Of a DNA stretch of 5,139 nucleotides, positions 1 through 5,120 are shown one piece after another (the stretch's first letter is position 1; each line of letters opens with the position of its first letter). Position numbers and translations under genes: made by a program. The DNA comes from JBDSGC01 sp046594105 (GTDB taxonomy: Bacteria; Acidobacteriota; Thermoanaerobaculia; Gp7-AA8). Location of the stretch: positions 1-5,139 of the forward strand of contig JBKJQB010000202.1 in assembly GCA_046594105.1 (NCBI GenBank). The letters run 5' to 3'. The notes beneath the pieces are model-generated. The model had not been told where the DNA came from and ran no database searches. It saw only the letters and a list, made by a program, of their open reading frames with translations.

Positions 1-391
1 TCGAGGGATTGTCGATGGCGATCTTCACCGCATCGAGAGGGGAGTAGACCACGCGAACGTCGGCACCGCGGCTCTTGAGGGCCAGCAGGTCGCCGCGTGA
101 GCCGGGAACTCGCAGCATGTCGCCGAACGAGGTGAAGATGACGTCGGAATGCGAGGCGATGGCATGCGCGCGGTCGATCATCTCCAGCGACGTCACGCAG
201 ACCGGACATCCCGGACCATGGACCAGCTCGATGAGCGAGGGGAGCATGCGATCGATGCCGTAGCGGACGATGGAGTGGGTCTGTCCTCCGCACACTTCCA
301 TGAGCACCCAGGGGCGGGTGACCAGCGCTGTGATCTCCTGCACGAGACCGGCGGCCACGGAGCCGTCGCGGTACTCGTCGAGGTACTTCAC
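1..391 (-). CDS. hypD: HypD, hydrogenase Fe-cofactor assembly protein (5' part, cut by window edge)
   Basis: HypD works with HypC as the cytoplasmic scaffold on which the Fe(CN)2CO group of [NiFe]-hydrogenases is built. It also carries a redox-active iron-sulfur cluster. Only the first 130 codons are present (the family is about 370 residues); the rest lies left of position 1. The translation begins (M)KYLDEYRDG and shows the family signatures CGGQTH (residues 34-39), HGPGCPVC (58-65) and FGDMLRVPGS (89-98). Cys34, Cys62 and Cys65 have the same spacing as the known functional cysteines of E. coli HypD (41, 69, 72). The start is a GTG at 389-391 that overlaps the hypC stop as GTGA, with a GGAG at 400-403 eight bases upstream, so translation is probably coupled to hypC. 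The residue after CPVCVT is Ser where Pro is usual, a minor difference. Identification is secure. Confidence 0.97.
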   Translation of the reverse strand, partial: MKYLDEYRDGSVAAGLVQEITALVTRPWVLMEVCGGQTHSIVRYGIDRMLPSLIELVHGPGCPVCVTSLEMIDRAHAIASHSDVIFTSFGDMLRVPGSRGDLLALKSRGADVRVVYSPLDAVKIAIDNPS

Positions 392-660
392 GGCCGCTTC
401 TCCAACTGCGCAATGAGGTCGGCCGTCAGTTCGCCGGTCTGCCCCAGCTCTTCCAGGATGGCGTACGAGCGGGCCGCTTCCTCCTTGTCGATCATGGAGA
501 TGGCGAACCCTACATGGACGACGACGTACTCGCCCACCTTGGCCTCCGGAACGTATTCGAGGCAGACCATTCGGCTGACGCCTCCGAAACGAACCTTGCC
601 GAAACGAAGGCCCTTCTGATCGCTCAGCGCGAGAATCTCACCGGGAATTCCGAGACACAT
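388..660 (-). CDS. hypC: HypC/HupF-family hydrogenase maturation chaperone
   Basis: This small cytoplasmic chaperone binds HypD during Fe(CN)2CO assembly and then delivers the iron group to the hydrogenase large-subunit precursor. The 90-residue product has the diagnostic N-terminus MCLGIPGEIL; Cys2, exposed after Met removal, is the essential iron/precursor ligand. The central VVVHVGFAIS stretch carries the conserved His (residue 49). Length is normal to slightly long for the family, the extra being an acidic/Leu-rich C-terminal helix. The start at 660 is preferred over an upstream in-frame ATG at 720 for two reasons: Cys2 must follow Met1, and a strong GGAGGAG lies six bases upstream. The gene begins inside the last 23 bases of hypF and ends in a 4-base overlap with hypD. 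Cys33 is an additional, probably non-functional cysteine. Confidence 0.97.
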   Translation of the reverse strand: MCLGIPGEILALSDQKGLRFGKVRFGGVSRMVCLEYVPEAKVGEYVVVHVGFAISMIDKEEAARSYAILEELGQTGELTADLIAQLEKRP

Positions 661-2929
661 GGTCTGCTCCTCCACTGCGGTACAACGCCACGGCCGCCTG
701 TCCGAGCGCGATGCCGCCATCGTTCGGTGGCACGTGATGGTGCATGAGAACTTCGAACCCGTCCCCGGTCAGCAGTGCGTTTGCCCGCTCGCTGAGAAAC
801 CGGTTCTGGAAGCAGCCGCCGGACAGAGCGACGGTACGGATTCCAGTGGACGCTCCGATCCTATGACAACCATCGCGGATCACCTGCGCGATCGTCTCAT
901 GGAAGCGAGCGGAGACCCTGGCGATGTGCTCGCCGCCCGGGTGTCGACGCAGGGCGGCGACGATTTCCCGGATGGCCGGGCGCAGATCGACCTCCTGCTG
1001 TTCGATGGCGAACGGATAAGGTTTGGCAGTCTCGTTGTCTGCGATGGATTCGAGCTCGATGGCCGCCTGCGCCTCGTACGTCGCCGTCTCTCCGATTCCG
1101 CACAGGGCGGCCACGGCGTCAAACCATCTGCCAGCGCTGGTTGCCGGCGGTGAGTGGACATCCTTGCCGATCATCCGGCAAACGGTCTGGCGGCGGCGAG
1201 CGTCGATGCTGGAGAGAAAGTCTGGATCCTCCCCGCAGTCCAGAAGCGCAGCAAGAGCGAGCCGCCAGGGCTCACGGATCGCCGCTTCGCCTCCGGATAG
1301 AGGAAGCGGTCGAAGATGCAGGAGCCGTTCGAAGTCGTTGAGGCCGGCGACGAGAAACTCGCCACCCCAGATTTCGCCGGCGGGGCCGCAGCCCGTTCCA
1401 TCGAAGGCTACGCCGATCACCGTGTCCGTTCGTTGATGCTCCGCCAGGCAGGATGCGATGTGGGCGTGGTGATGCTGCACCGGGATGGCCTTCAGGCCCG
1501 ATTGAAGTGCCCAGCGCGTCGAGGCATAGTCGGGATGCAGATCGTGGGCAACGATCTCCGGTCTCACACCAAGCAGCCGGGTCATCTTCTCGATGGTTTC
1601 CTCGAATGCGCTCTGCGACGCGACGCTGCCGAGATCGCCGATGTGCTGCGAGAGATAGGCGTCGCTGCCGCGGGTGATGCAGATCGTATTTTTCTGCTGG
1701 GCGCCCGTGGCCAGAACGGATGGACCGGAAAGCGGGAGGGAGACCGGCCGCGGCACCAAACCTCGGGATCGGCGGGCGGGCTGCGAGGTTCCGTCGATGA
1801 TCCGGACGACCGAGTCATCGGCTGGAGAGTGGATGTCGCGGTCGTGCAGAAGAAAGAGGTCGGCGACCGACTGAAGTTGCCGCAGCGCCTCGTCGTTCTG
1901 CGTCACGATCGGTTCGCCGGAAAGATTGCCGCTGGTCATGACCAGCAGAGGGAGGCGCGCGGCCAGAAGATGATGGAGCGGAGTGTAAGGAAGCATCACT
2001 CCGATCTCGCGCAGCCGCGGGGCCACGCTCGGCGCGACCGTCGAAGGGCGCCTGTCCATCAGAACGATCGGTCGGGCGATGGAGAGAAGTTCACGGCGAG
2101 CCGGTTGGGAGACCACGGCGATCGATTCGACGGTTTCCATGTCCCGGGCCATCACGGCGAATGGCTGGTCCGGTCGATGTTTTGACTGACGCAGTCGGGC
2201 CACCGCTGCCTCATTCGTCGCATCGACGGCCAGATGAAATCCGCCGATTCCTTTGACGGCGACGATGGATCCGGCGCCGAGGGCGGCGATTGCATCTTCC
2301 AGCGCGTTCGCTGTTTCCTGATACCCGGCGCCGCCAAGAGTCAGCCGGGGGCCGCACCGCGCGCAGGCATTGGGCTCCGCGTGGAAGCGGCGGCTGCCGG
2401 GATCTTCGTACTCAGCGCGGCAGTCAGCGCAGAGATCGAAGGCGGCCATCGTGGTGCGGTCACGGTCATAAGGCAGCTCGCGGATGATGGTGAACCGCGG
2501 GCCGCAGTCGGTGCAGTTGATGAAGGGATACAGGAACCGGCGGTTTGAAGGATCGAAGAGCTCGGAGAGGCAGTTTGGGCAGGTCGCGGAGTCGGCGGGG
2601 ATATCGGTCGCACCACGGCTCCGCTGATCGCTCTCGACGATCCGGAATCCCTGCTCGCCGATCGCTCGAAGCGGCGTGCTGTCAATGGTCTCGATTTGCG
2701 CCAGCAGAGGTGGATTGTGCCTGAGCTGCGCGTGAAAACGAGCAAGGGACTGGCCATCGCCTTCGATCTCGATCTCCACTCCCGCTGCATCGTTGCGGAC
2801 GAAGCCGGAGAGTTGCTCTTCCGTGGCCAGCCGATAGACGAACGGACGGAAGCCGACGCCCTGGACCACACCCTGAACCCGCAGGCGCATGCGCGAACGG
2901 GGGATCTCCATCAGGGGAGTGAGGGCCAT
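638..2929 (-). CDS. hypF: HypF carbamoyltransferase for [NiFe]-hydrogenase cyanide ligand synthesis
   Basis: HypF uses carbamoyl phosphate and ATP to make carbamoyl-adenylate and passes the carbamoyl group to the C-terminal Cys of HypE, where it becomes the cyanide ligand. All domains are present in the 763-residue product. An acylphosphatase domain spans about residues 14-100 (VQGVVQGVGFRPF, probable catalytic Arg28 and Asn46). Two zinc fingers follow, with cysteine pairs 117/120 and 139/142, then 167/170 and 189/192. A YrdC/Sua5-like domain spans about 205-395 (KGIGGFHLAVDA, KHRPDQPFAVM, MTSGNLSGEP). A Kae1-like domain spans about 400-755 (HHHAH at 486-490, FDGTGCGPAGEIWGGEF, ALSGGCFQN, PPNDGGIALGQ). 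Length is typical. The start is uncertain: the ATG at 2929 has no visible Shine-Dalgarno site but sits six bases after the preceding stop, suiting reinitiation. Met7 (2911) and Met14 (2890) are alternatives with no better site. The 3' end overlaps hypC by 23 bases. Confidence 0.97.
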   Translation of the reverse strand: MALTPLMEIPRSRMRLRVQGVVQGVGFRPFVYRLATEEQLSGFVRNDAAGVEIEIEGDGQSLARFHAQLRHNPPLLAQIETIDSTPLRAIGEQGFRIVESDQRSRGATDIPADSATCPNCLSELFDPSNRRFLYPFINCTDCGPRFTIIRELPYDRDRTTMAAFDLCADCRAEYEDPGSRRFHAEPNACARCGPRLTLGGAGYQETANALEDAIAALGAGSIVAVKGIGGFHLAVDATNEAAVARLRQSKHRPDQPFAVMARDMETVESIAVVSQPARRELLSIARPIVLMDRRPSTVAPSVAPRLREIGVMLPYTPLHHLLAARLPLLVMTSGNLSGEPIVTQNDEALRQLQSVADLFLLHDRDIHSPADDSVVRIIDGTSQPARRSRGLVPRPVSLPLSGPSVLATGAQQKNTICITRGSDAYLSQHIGDLGSVASQSAFEETIEKMTRLLGVRPEIVAHDLHPDYASTRWALQSGLKAIPVQHHHAHIASCLAEHQRTDTVIGVAFDGTGCGPAGEIWGGEFLVAGLNDFERLLHLRPLPLSGGEAAIREPWRLALAALLDCGEDPDFLSSIDARRRQTVCRMIGKDVHSPPATSAGRWFDAVAALCGIGETATYEAQAAIELESIADNETAKPYPFAIEQQEVDLRPAIREIVAALRRHPGGEHIARVSARFHETIAQVIRDGCHRIGASTGIRTVALSGGCFQNRFLSERANALLTGDGFEVLMHHHVPPNDGGIALGQAAVALYRSGGADHVSRNSR
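667..673 (-). promoter_or_regulatory. Shine-Dalgarno site of hypC
   Basis: GGAGGAG on the minus strand, six bases before the ATG at 660 and lying inside the hypF coding sequence. It decides the hypC start in favour of the MCLGIPG form. Confidence 0.8.
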
Positions 2930-2935
2930 GCGGAA

Positions 2936-3226
2936 CTAGAGCAGACCGAGGGCGCGCGCGGCGTCGGGAAGCGCGGCACCCGTTCCGGCGAGATGGTTGC
3001 TCACGGCGACCAGTCCGCCGCCGATCTGAGTCAGACCGGACGCGACTGCCGGGATCTCCGTTTTCAGGGGAGTGGTCTCCACCTCGATGGCCCGGACACC
3101 CATCTGGATTTTCTGGAGGCTGTTGCGGATCCCCTTGAGCGACCGATGAATCATGTGCAGGGCCCAGGCGAGGAAGCCGAGCAGCACCAGGAAGAGCACG
3201 GCGGTGAGAACGGTCCACAGGATCAT
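2936..3226 (-). CDS. Small single-pass membrane protein A2, fourth of a four-gene array
   Basis: I do not recognise a named family. The 96-residue product has one hydrophobic N-terminal segment (about residues 2-24), then a basic stretch (HMIHRSLKGIR) and a helical tail with regularly spaced Leu/Ile/Val. Positive charge after the helix predicts an outside N-terminus and a cytoplasmic tail. It aligns with the product of 3529-3819 over all 96 residues without a gap (28 identities by eye), including T-x-PL at 51-54 and Q-x-GGGL at 67-72, so the two are paralogues. The start overlaps the previous stop as ATGA and has AAGGAG at 3232-3237, five bases upstream. Its TAG stop is six bases before the hypF ATG and in the same frame. 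Helix-plus-heptad organisation resembles DUF948-type proteins, a possible distant relation. Two His (24 and 27) sit at the membrane edge. Function unknown; a hydrogenase-associated membrane role is inferred from context. Confidence 0.85.
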   Translation of the reverse strand: MILWTVLTAVLFLVLLGFLAWALHMIHRSLKGIRNSLQKIQMGVRAIEVETTPLKTEIPAVASGLTQIGGGLVAVSNHLAGTGAALPDAARALGLL

Positions 3227-3519
3227 CGGGACTCCTTCGGGGCCACCGAGTCGAGCGTGTCGGCGATGAGCTTGGCGCTGCCGTCGATCTGACCGGCCAC
3301 TGACAGAAGAGTGGGCGCAAGCTCAATGACCGCTCCCAGTCCTGCAATGGCGGCGGTGTTCTGGGCGATTCCCTGAGCGGCCGGGACAGTGCGTCGGGCC
3401 AATTGCAGAATCTCGCCGCATACCTTGACCACAGCCATCAATCGGGCCGCAGCGACCAGTGTCGCCACGAGCGCCAGGGCGATGGCCACCCACCAGATGA
3501 TCTCTACGGAGTGAGGCAT
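3223..3519 (-). CDS. Small single-pass membrane protein B2, third of a four-gene array
   Basis: An unrecognised 98-residue protein. It has an N-terminal membrane segment (about residues 7-25, rich in Ala/Leu/Val with a WW pair at 9-10), Arg26 and Lys32 just after it, and an Ala-rich helical tail. Charge placement suggests the tail is cytoplasmic. It resembles the product of 3821-4108: offset by two residues, the tails share A-x-x-x-I-A-x-N-T-x-x-I-x-x-L and about 17 identities in 54 positions. The two proteins are probably paralogues, though Ala-rich composition inflates such counts. The start has a clear AGGAG at 3526-3530, six bases upstream, which overlaps the TAG stop of the preceding gene. 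The end overlaps the next gene by four bases. It carries one Cys (34) near the membrane. Function unknown; co-transcription with hypF/C/D is very likely. Confidence 0.83.
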   Translation of the reverse strand: MPHSVEIIWWVAIALALVATLVAAARLMAVVKVCGEILQLARRTVPAAQGIAQNTAAIAGLGAVIELAPTLLSVAGQIDGSAKLIADTLDSVAPKESR

Positions 3520-3528
3520 CGTTTTCTC

Positions 3529-3819
3529 CTAGGCCGCGTCGGACTTCTTGGCGATCCTGCCCAGTGCACCGTCCGCGCGCACCAGCTTCTGAAGGACGCC
3601 GTTCAGGCCGCCACCCAGTTGCGAGAGCGCTCCGTTGATGGCCTGGATGGTTTCGGCAAGGGGCGCGGTGTCGCTCCTGACCTGCAGCAGACCCTCGGCG
3701 ATCTGTCCGAGAGCCTTCGCGGTCATGGCCAGCCGCCAGGCGATCATGATCAGGCCCACCGCGAGGACGGCGACCAAGATGCCCAAGTAGATGAGCGTCG
3801 CCAGAAGGACTGGCTGCAT
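3529..3819 (-). CDS. Small single-pass membrane protein A1, second of a four-gene array
   Basis: An unrecognised 96-residue protein. A long hydrophobic segment (about residues 4-28) is followed by Arg29 and Lys35 and an amphipathic, Leu/Ile-periodic tail ending in a lysine-bearing C-terminus. The likely topology is outside N-terminus, cytoplasmic tail. It is the closest relative in the window of the product of 2936-3226: same length, ungapped, with shared T-x-PL (51-54) and Q-x-GGGL (67-72) signatures. The ATG is separated from the preceding stop by a single base and has AAGGA at 3826-3830 inside the end of the preceding gene, six bases upstream. These features support a genuine, coupled gene. 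There are no catalytic-looking residues, no Cys and no His, which fits a structural or anchoring role better than an enzyme. Function unknown. Confidence 0.84.
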   Translation of the reverse strand: MQPVLLATLIYLGILVAVLAVGLIMIAWRLAMTAKALGQIAEGLLQVRSDTAPLAETIQAINGALSQLGGGLNGVLQKLVRADGALGRIAKKSDAA

Positions 3820-3820
3820 G

Positions 3821-4108
3821 CTATTTCCTTCCGCCGGCGACCGCGGTGATTTTGGCCTCGATGGAGCCAGCCCCGCCAGCGATGGCCTTGGCCGTTGCCA
3901 GGATCTCGCCGGCCACCACGTTGGTTTTCTGCAGCATCCAGATAGAGACAGTGTTTCCGGCGATCTCTTTTCCGGCCTGCCAGATAGCGGCGGCCTTCTT
4001 ATCGATGCTCCGGGCCGCGGCGATGATGATGAGCAGCAGCACCGCGACGATCAGAACGACCACTGCCCCGATAGCCCACGAAATCTTCCAAAGTGTCATG
4101 GCATCCAT
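3821..4108 (-). CDS. Small single-pass membrane protein B1, first gene of the operon
   Basis: An unrecognised 95-residue protein. The N-terminus (MDAMTLWK) is followed by a very hydrophobic helix (about residues 9-32), then Arg33, Lys37 and Lys38 and an Ala/Gly-rich helical tail. Basic residues after the helix suggest a cytoplasmic tail, although Lys8 weakens the charge bias. The tail shares the I-A-x-N-T-x-x-I-x-x-L core (residues 49-59) with the product of 3223-3519. The ATG at 4108 has an excellent TAAGGAG at 4114-4120, five bases upstream; Met4 (4099) is a less well placed alternative. As the first gene after the divergent intergenic region it is probably the promoter-proximal gene of the hydrogenase-maturation operon. 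Function unknown. TatA and holins have a superficially similar layout, but I see no motif of either. Confidence 0.84.
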   Translation of the reverse strand: MDAMTLWKISWAIGAVVVLIVAVLLLIIIAAARSIDKKAAAIWQAGKEIAGNTVSIWMLQKTNVVAGEILATAKAIAGGAGSIEAKITAVAGGRK

Positions 4109-4113
4109 GGCGA

Positions 4114-4120
4114 CTCCTTA
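4114..4120 (-). promoter_or_regulatory. Shine-Dalgarno site of the first operon gene
   Basis: TAAGGAG on the minus strand, five bases before the ATG at 4108. It fixes the first gene's start at 4108 rather than the downstream Met4 codon at 4099. Confidence 0.75.
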
Positions 4121-4121
4121 C

Positions 4122-4151
4122 TTGACCAAAGTGAGGCTAGCAGACTCTAAC
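4122..4151 (+). promoter_or_regulatory. Candidate promoter for the secreted-protein gene
   Basis: TTGACC (4122-4127), an 18-base spacer, then TCTAAC (4146-4151) resembles a sigma-70-type promoter with 5/6 and 4/6 matches. It would start a transcript near 4158, about 100 bases before the ATG at 4256, so the hairpin at 4213-4244 would lie in the leader. The -10-like element overlaps the first copy of the 9-base direct repeat. High-GC bacteria often depart from this consensus, so this is tentative. Confidence 0.3.
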
Positions 4152-4161
4152 CAGCAGACTC
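4139..4161. repeat. 9-base direct repeat AGCAGACTC, 14-base period
   Basis: AGCAGACTC occurs at 4139-4147 and again at 4153-4161, separated by TAACC. The pair sits between the two divergent transcription units, where tandem half-sites for a regulator would be expected. Two direct copies on one DNA face would suit a tandem-binding regulator, but a 14-base period is not a whole number of helical turns. No regulator family is recognised. Confidence 0.55.
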
Positions 4162-4185
4162 AATGCAAACGGCTTGCAGAGGTCC

Positions 4186-4214
4186 AATCTCTAGTGGCCA
4201 GGGATCGATGTCAA
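4186..4214 (-). promoter_or_regulatory. Candidate promoter for the minus-strand operon
   Basis: The minus strand has a perfect TTGACA (complement of 4209-4214), a 17-base spacer, and GAGATT (complement of 4186-4191), which matches a -10 box at only three positions. A start near 4180 would give a leader of roughly 70 bases before the ATG at 4108, containing both copies of the direct repeat. The -35 element touches the base of the hairpin at 4213-4244. The perfect -35 is suggestive and the -10 is poor. Confidence 0.3.
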
Positions 4215-4244
4215 CCCGGCTTCGAGTTTTCGAAGCGCCGGGTT
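4213..4244. other. Long imperfect hairpin before the secreted-protein start codon
   Basis: AACCCGGC (4213-4220) pairs with GCCGGGTT (4237-4244), and TTCGA (4221-4225) pairs with TCGAA (4230-4234), leaving a GTTT loop and a two-base bulge (GC at 4235-4236). Thirteen base pairs in total form a stable stem ending 11 bases before the ATG at 4256. There is no T-run on either strand, so it is not a normal intrinsic terminator. It could be a leader structure that affects ribosome access or mRNA stability, or a DNA-level inverted repeat for a regulator. Confidence 0.6.
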
Positions 4245-4255
4245 ACGATTCCCGC

Positions 4256-5023
4256 ATGCGACGACTCTTTCCTCTCCTCTTTCTTCTCACGGCTACGACC
4301 GCCCTCGCCAAGGAAAACACGCGAACTCTGGTGGACCGATCGATCGCCCATGCCGGCGGCTGGGCTGCCTGGAGCCGCGTGCACACGGTCCAGTTTCGCA
4401 AGACCATTGTTCGCTTCGCTCCGGACGGATCGGTCACCGGCACCGTGGTGCAGATCCATCGCTACGAAATGGATCCAGAGGTGCGGATGCGCATCGAGTC
4501 GGAGGACAAGGGCTCAAAAGTCGTCCTCATCAACAACGGAGAGCAGGCATGGAAGATCGTCGACGGCAAGATTGCCACCACCGAGGCTGACGTCAACTCC
4601 GCGCGCAACTCGACGTTCGGATCGCATTACGTCTTCGGCATGCCGTTCAAGCTTCTGGATCCGGGAGCGAGCCTCGCCGACGCCGGAACGAAGACGCTGG
4701 ACGACGGGACCGTGGTGCGCCAGGTGCGCGTCACCTACGCGAAGGGGGTGGGGGACGCCGGCGGCTTTCACACATGGACGTATCTGATCGAGCCGAAAAC
4801 CGGGCGTCTGGCTGCCAACCTGCTGCTCTACGCGGCGGGCAGATACGACTGGACCGAGTACCACGACGAGAAAATGATCGGAGCCCTGACTCTCTCGACC
4901 CTGAGGCGCGGATTCAATGCCGACGCGAACGGAAAGGTCGGGCCGAAACAATCGGAGATCACGTACGACCAGATCCAGACGAATGTGTCGTTCGGTGACG
5001 ACTTGTTCGCGCCGCCGCGCTGA
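4256..5023 (+). CDS. Secreted LolA-fold-like periplasmic protein (resembles DUF6503)
   Basis: The 255-residue product starts with a clear signal peptide: MRR, a hydrophobic run to about residue 15, and an ALA-K cleavage site after residue 18. The mature part begins with a short helix containing the H-A-G-G-W motif, followed by alternating beta-strand-like stretches. A segment FGMPFKLLDPG and a later Tyr/Asp-rich part are reminiscent of DUF6503-type proteins with an outer-membrane-lipoprotein-carrier (LolA/LolB-like) fold. There is no lipobox Cys, so it is predicted to be soluble in the periplasm or exported. No enzymatic residues are evident and the ligand is unknown. The reading frame stays open back to ATGs at 4208 and 4163. 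The start at 4256 is chosen because it puts a typical n-region on the signal peptide, though no clear Shine-Dalgarno site precedes it. It is divergent from the hydrogenase operon and need not share its role. Confidence 0.8.
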   Translation: MRRLFPLLFLLTATTALAKENTRTLVDRSIAHAGGWAAWSRVHTVQFRKTIVRFAPDGSVTGTVVQIHRYEMDPEVRMRIESEDKGSKVVLINNGEQAWKIVDGKIATTEADVNSARNSTFGSHYVFGMPFKLLDPGASLADAGTKTLDDGTVVRQVRVTYAKGVGDAGGFHTWTYLIEPKTGRLAANLLLYAAGRYDWTEYHDEKMIGALTLSTLRRGFNADANGKVGPKQSEITYDQIQTNVSFGDDLFAPPR

Positions 5024-5089
5024 TTTGCCGGTTCCGAAGACCCGGCAGGGTGGTCTGCCCCCAAAAACTGGTGCAGGCATTTTGCCGGT
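5024..5089. repeat. 9-base direct repeat TTTGCCGGT after the last gene
   Basis: TTTGCCGGT occurs at 5024-5032 and 5081-5089. An inverted partner, CCGGCA at 5042-5047, can pair with TGCCGG at 5026-5031 to form a 6-base-pair stem with a 10-base loop. Without a following T-run the stem is at best a weak terminator for the gene ending at 5023. The stretch shows no coding signal that I can support. Confidence 0.4.
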
Positions 5090-5101
5090 AGCGTTTCTGT
5101 C

Positions 5102-5120
5102 GCCCGCTACTCGGGCTTCA
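5102..5120 (+). terminator. Weak terminator-like hairpin
   Basis: GCCCG (5102-5106) and CGGGC (5112-5116) form a 5-base-pair GC stem around a CTACT loop, followed by TTCACTTCT. The stem is short and the T-rich tail is poor. It lies about 80 bases after the stop at 5023 and could end that transcript, but the evidence is slight. Confidence 0.25.

Noticed and set aside
1316..2185. 289-codon open frame on the plus strand
   Set aside because: It lies wholly antisense to hypF, whose domains and motifs are complete. The translation is Arg/Gly/Asp-rich with no family resemblance, as expected for the complement of a high-GC gene.
2682..3347. 221-codon open frame on the minus strand across the small genes and the hypF start
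   Set aside because: It is in a different frame from three genes with strong ribosome sites and well-supported products. Its translation is a Pro/Arg/Ser-rich shadow.
2936..4108. The four small proteins as TatA/TatB components or phage holins
   Set aside because: Size and a single N-terminal helix fit loosely, but the TatA Phe-Gly hinge after the helix is missing. There is no lysis partner or phage gene nearby, and four copies ahead of hypF fit neither system.
3846..4787. 313-codon open frame on the plus strand
   Set aside because: It runs antisense through the first small gene and then out of frame through the secreted-protein gene. The second half is Arg/Ser/Pro-rich and lacks any motif, while the competing frames have good starts and recognisable features.
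5026..5047. TGCCGG...CCGGCA as a strong terminator after the last gene
   Set aside because: The stem is only six base pairs with a 10-base loop, and GGGTGG rather than a T-run follows. It is kept only as part of a repeat entry.
4514..5080. 188-codon open frame on the minus strand
   Set aside because: It is antisense to the secreted protein, which has a signal peptide and LolA-like features. No ribosome site or family match is seen.
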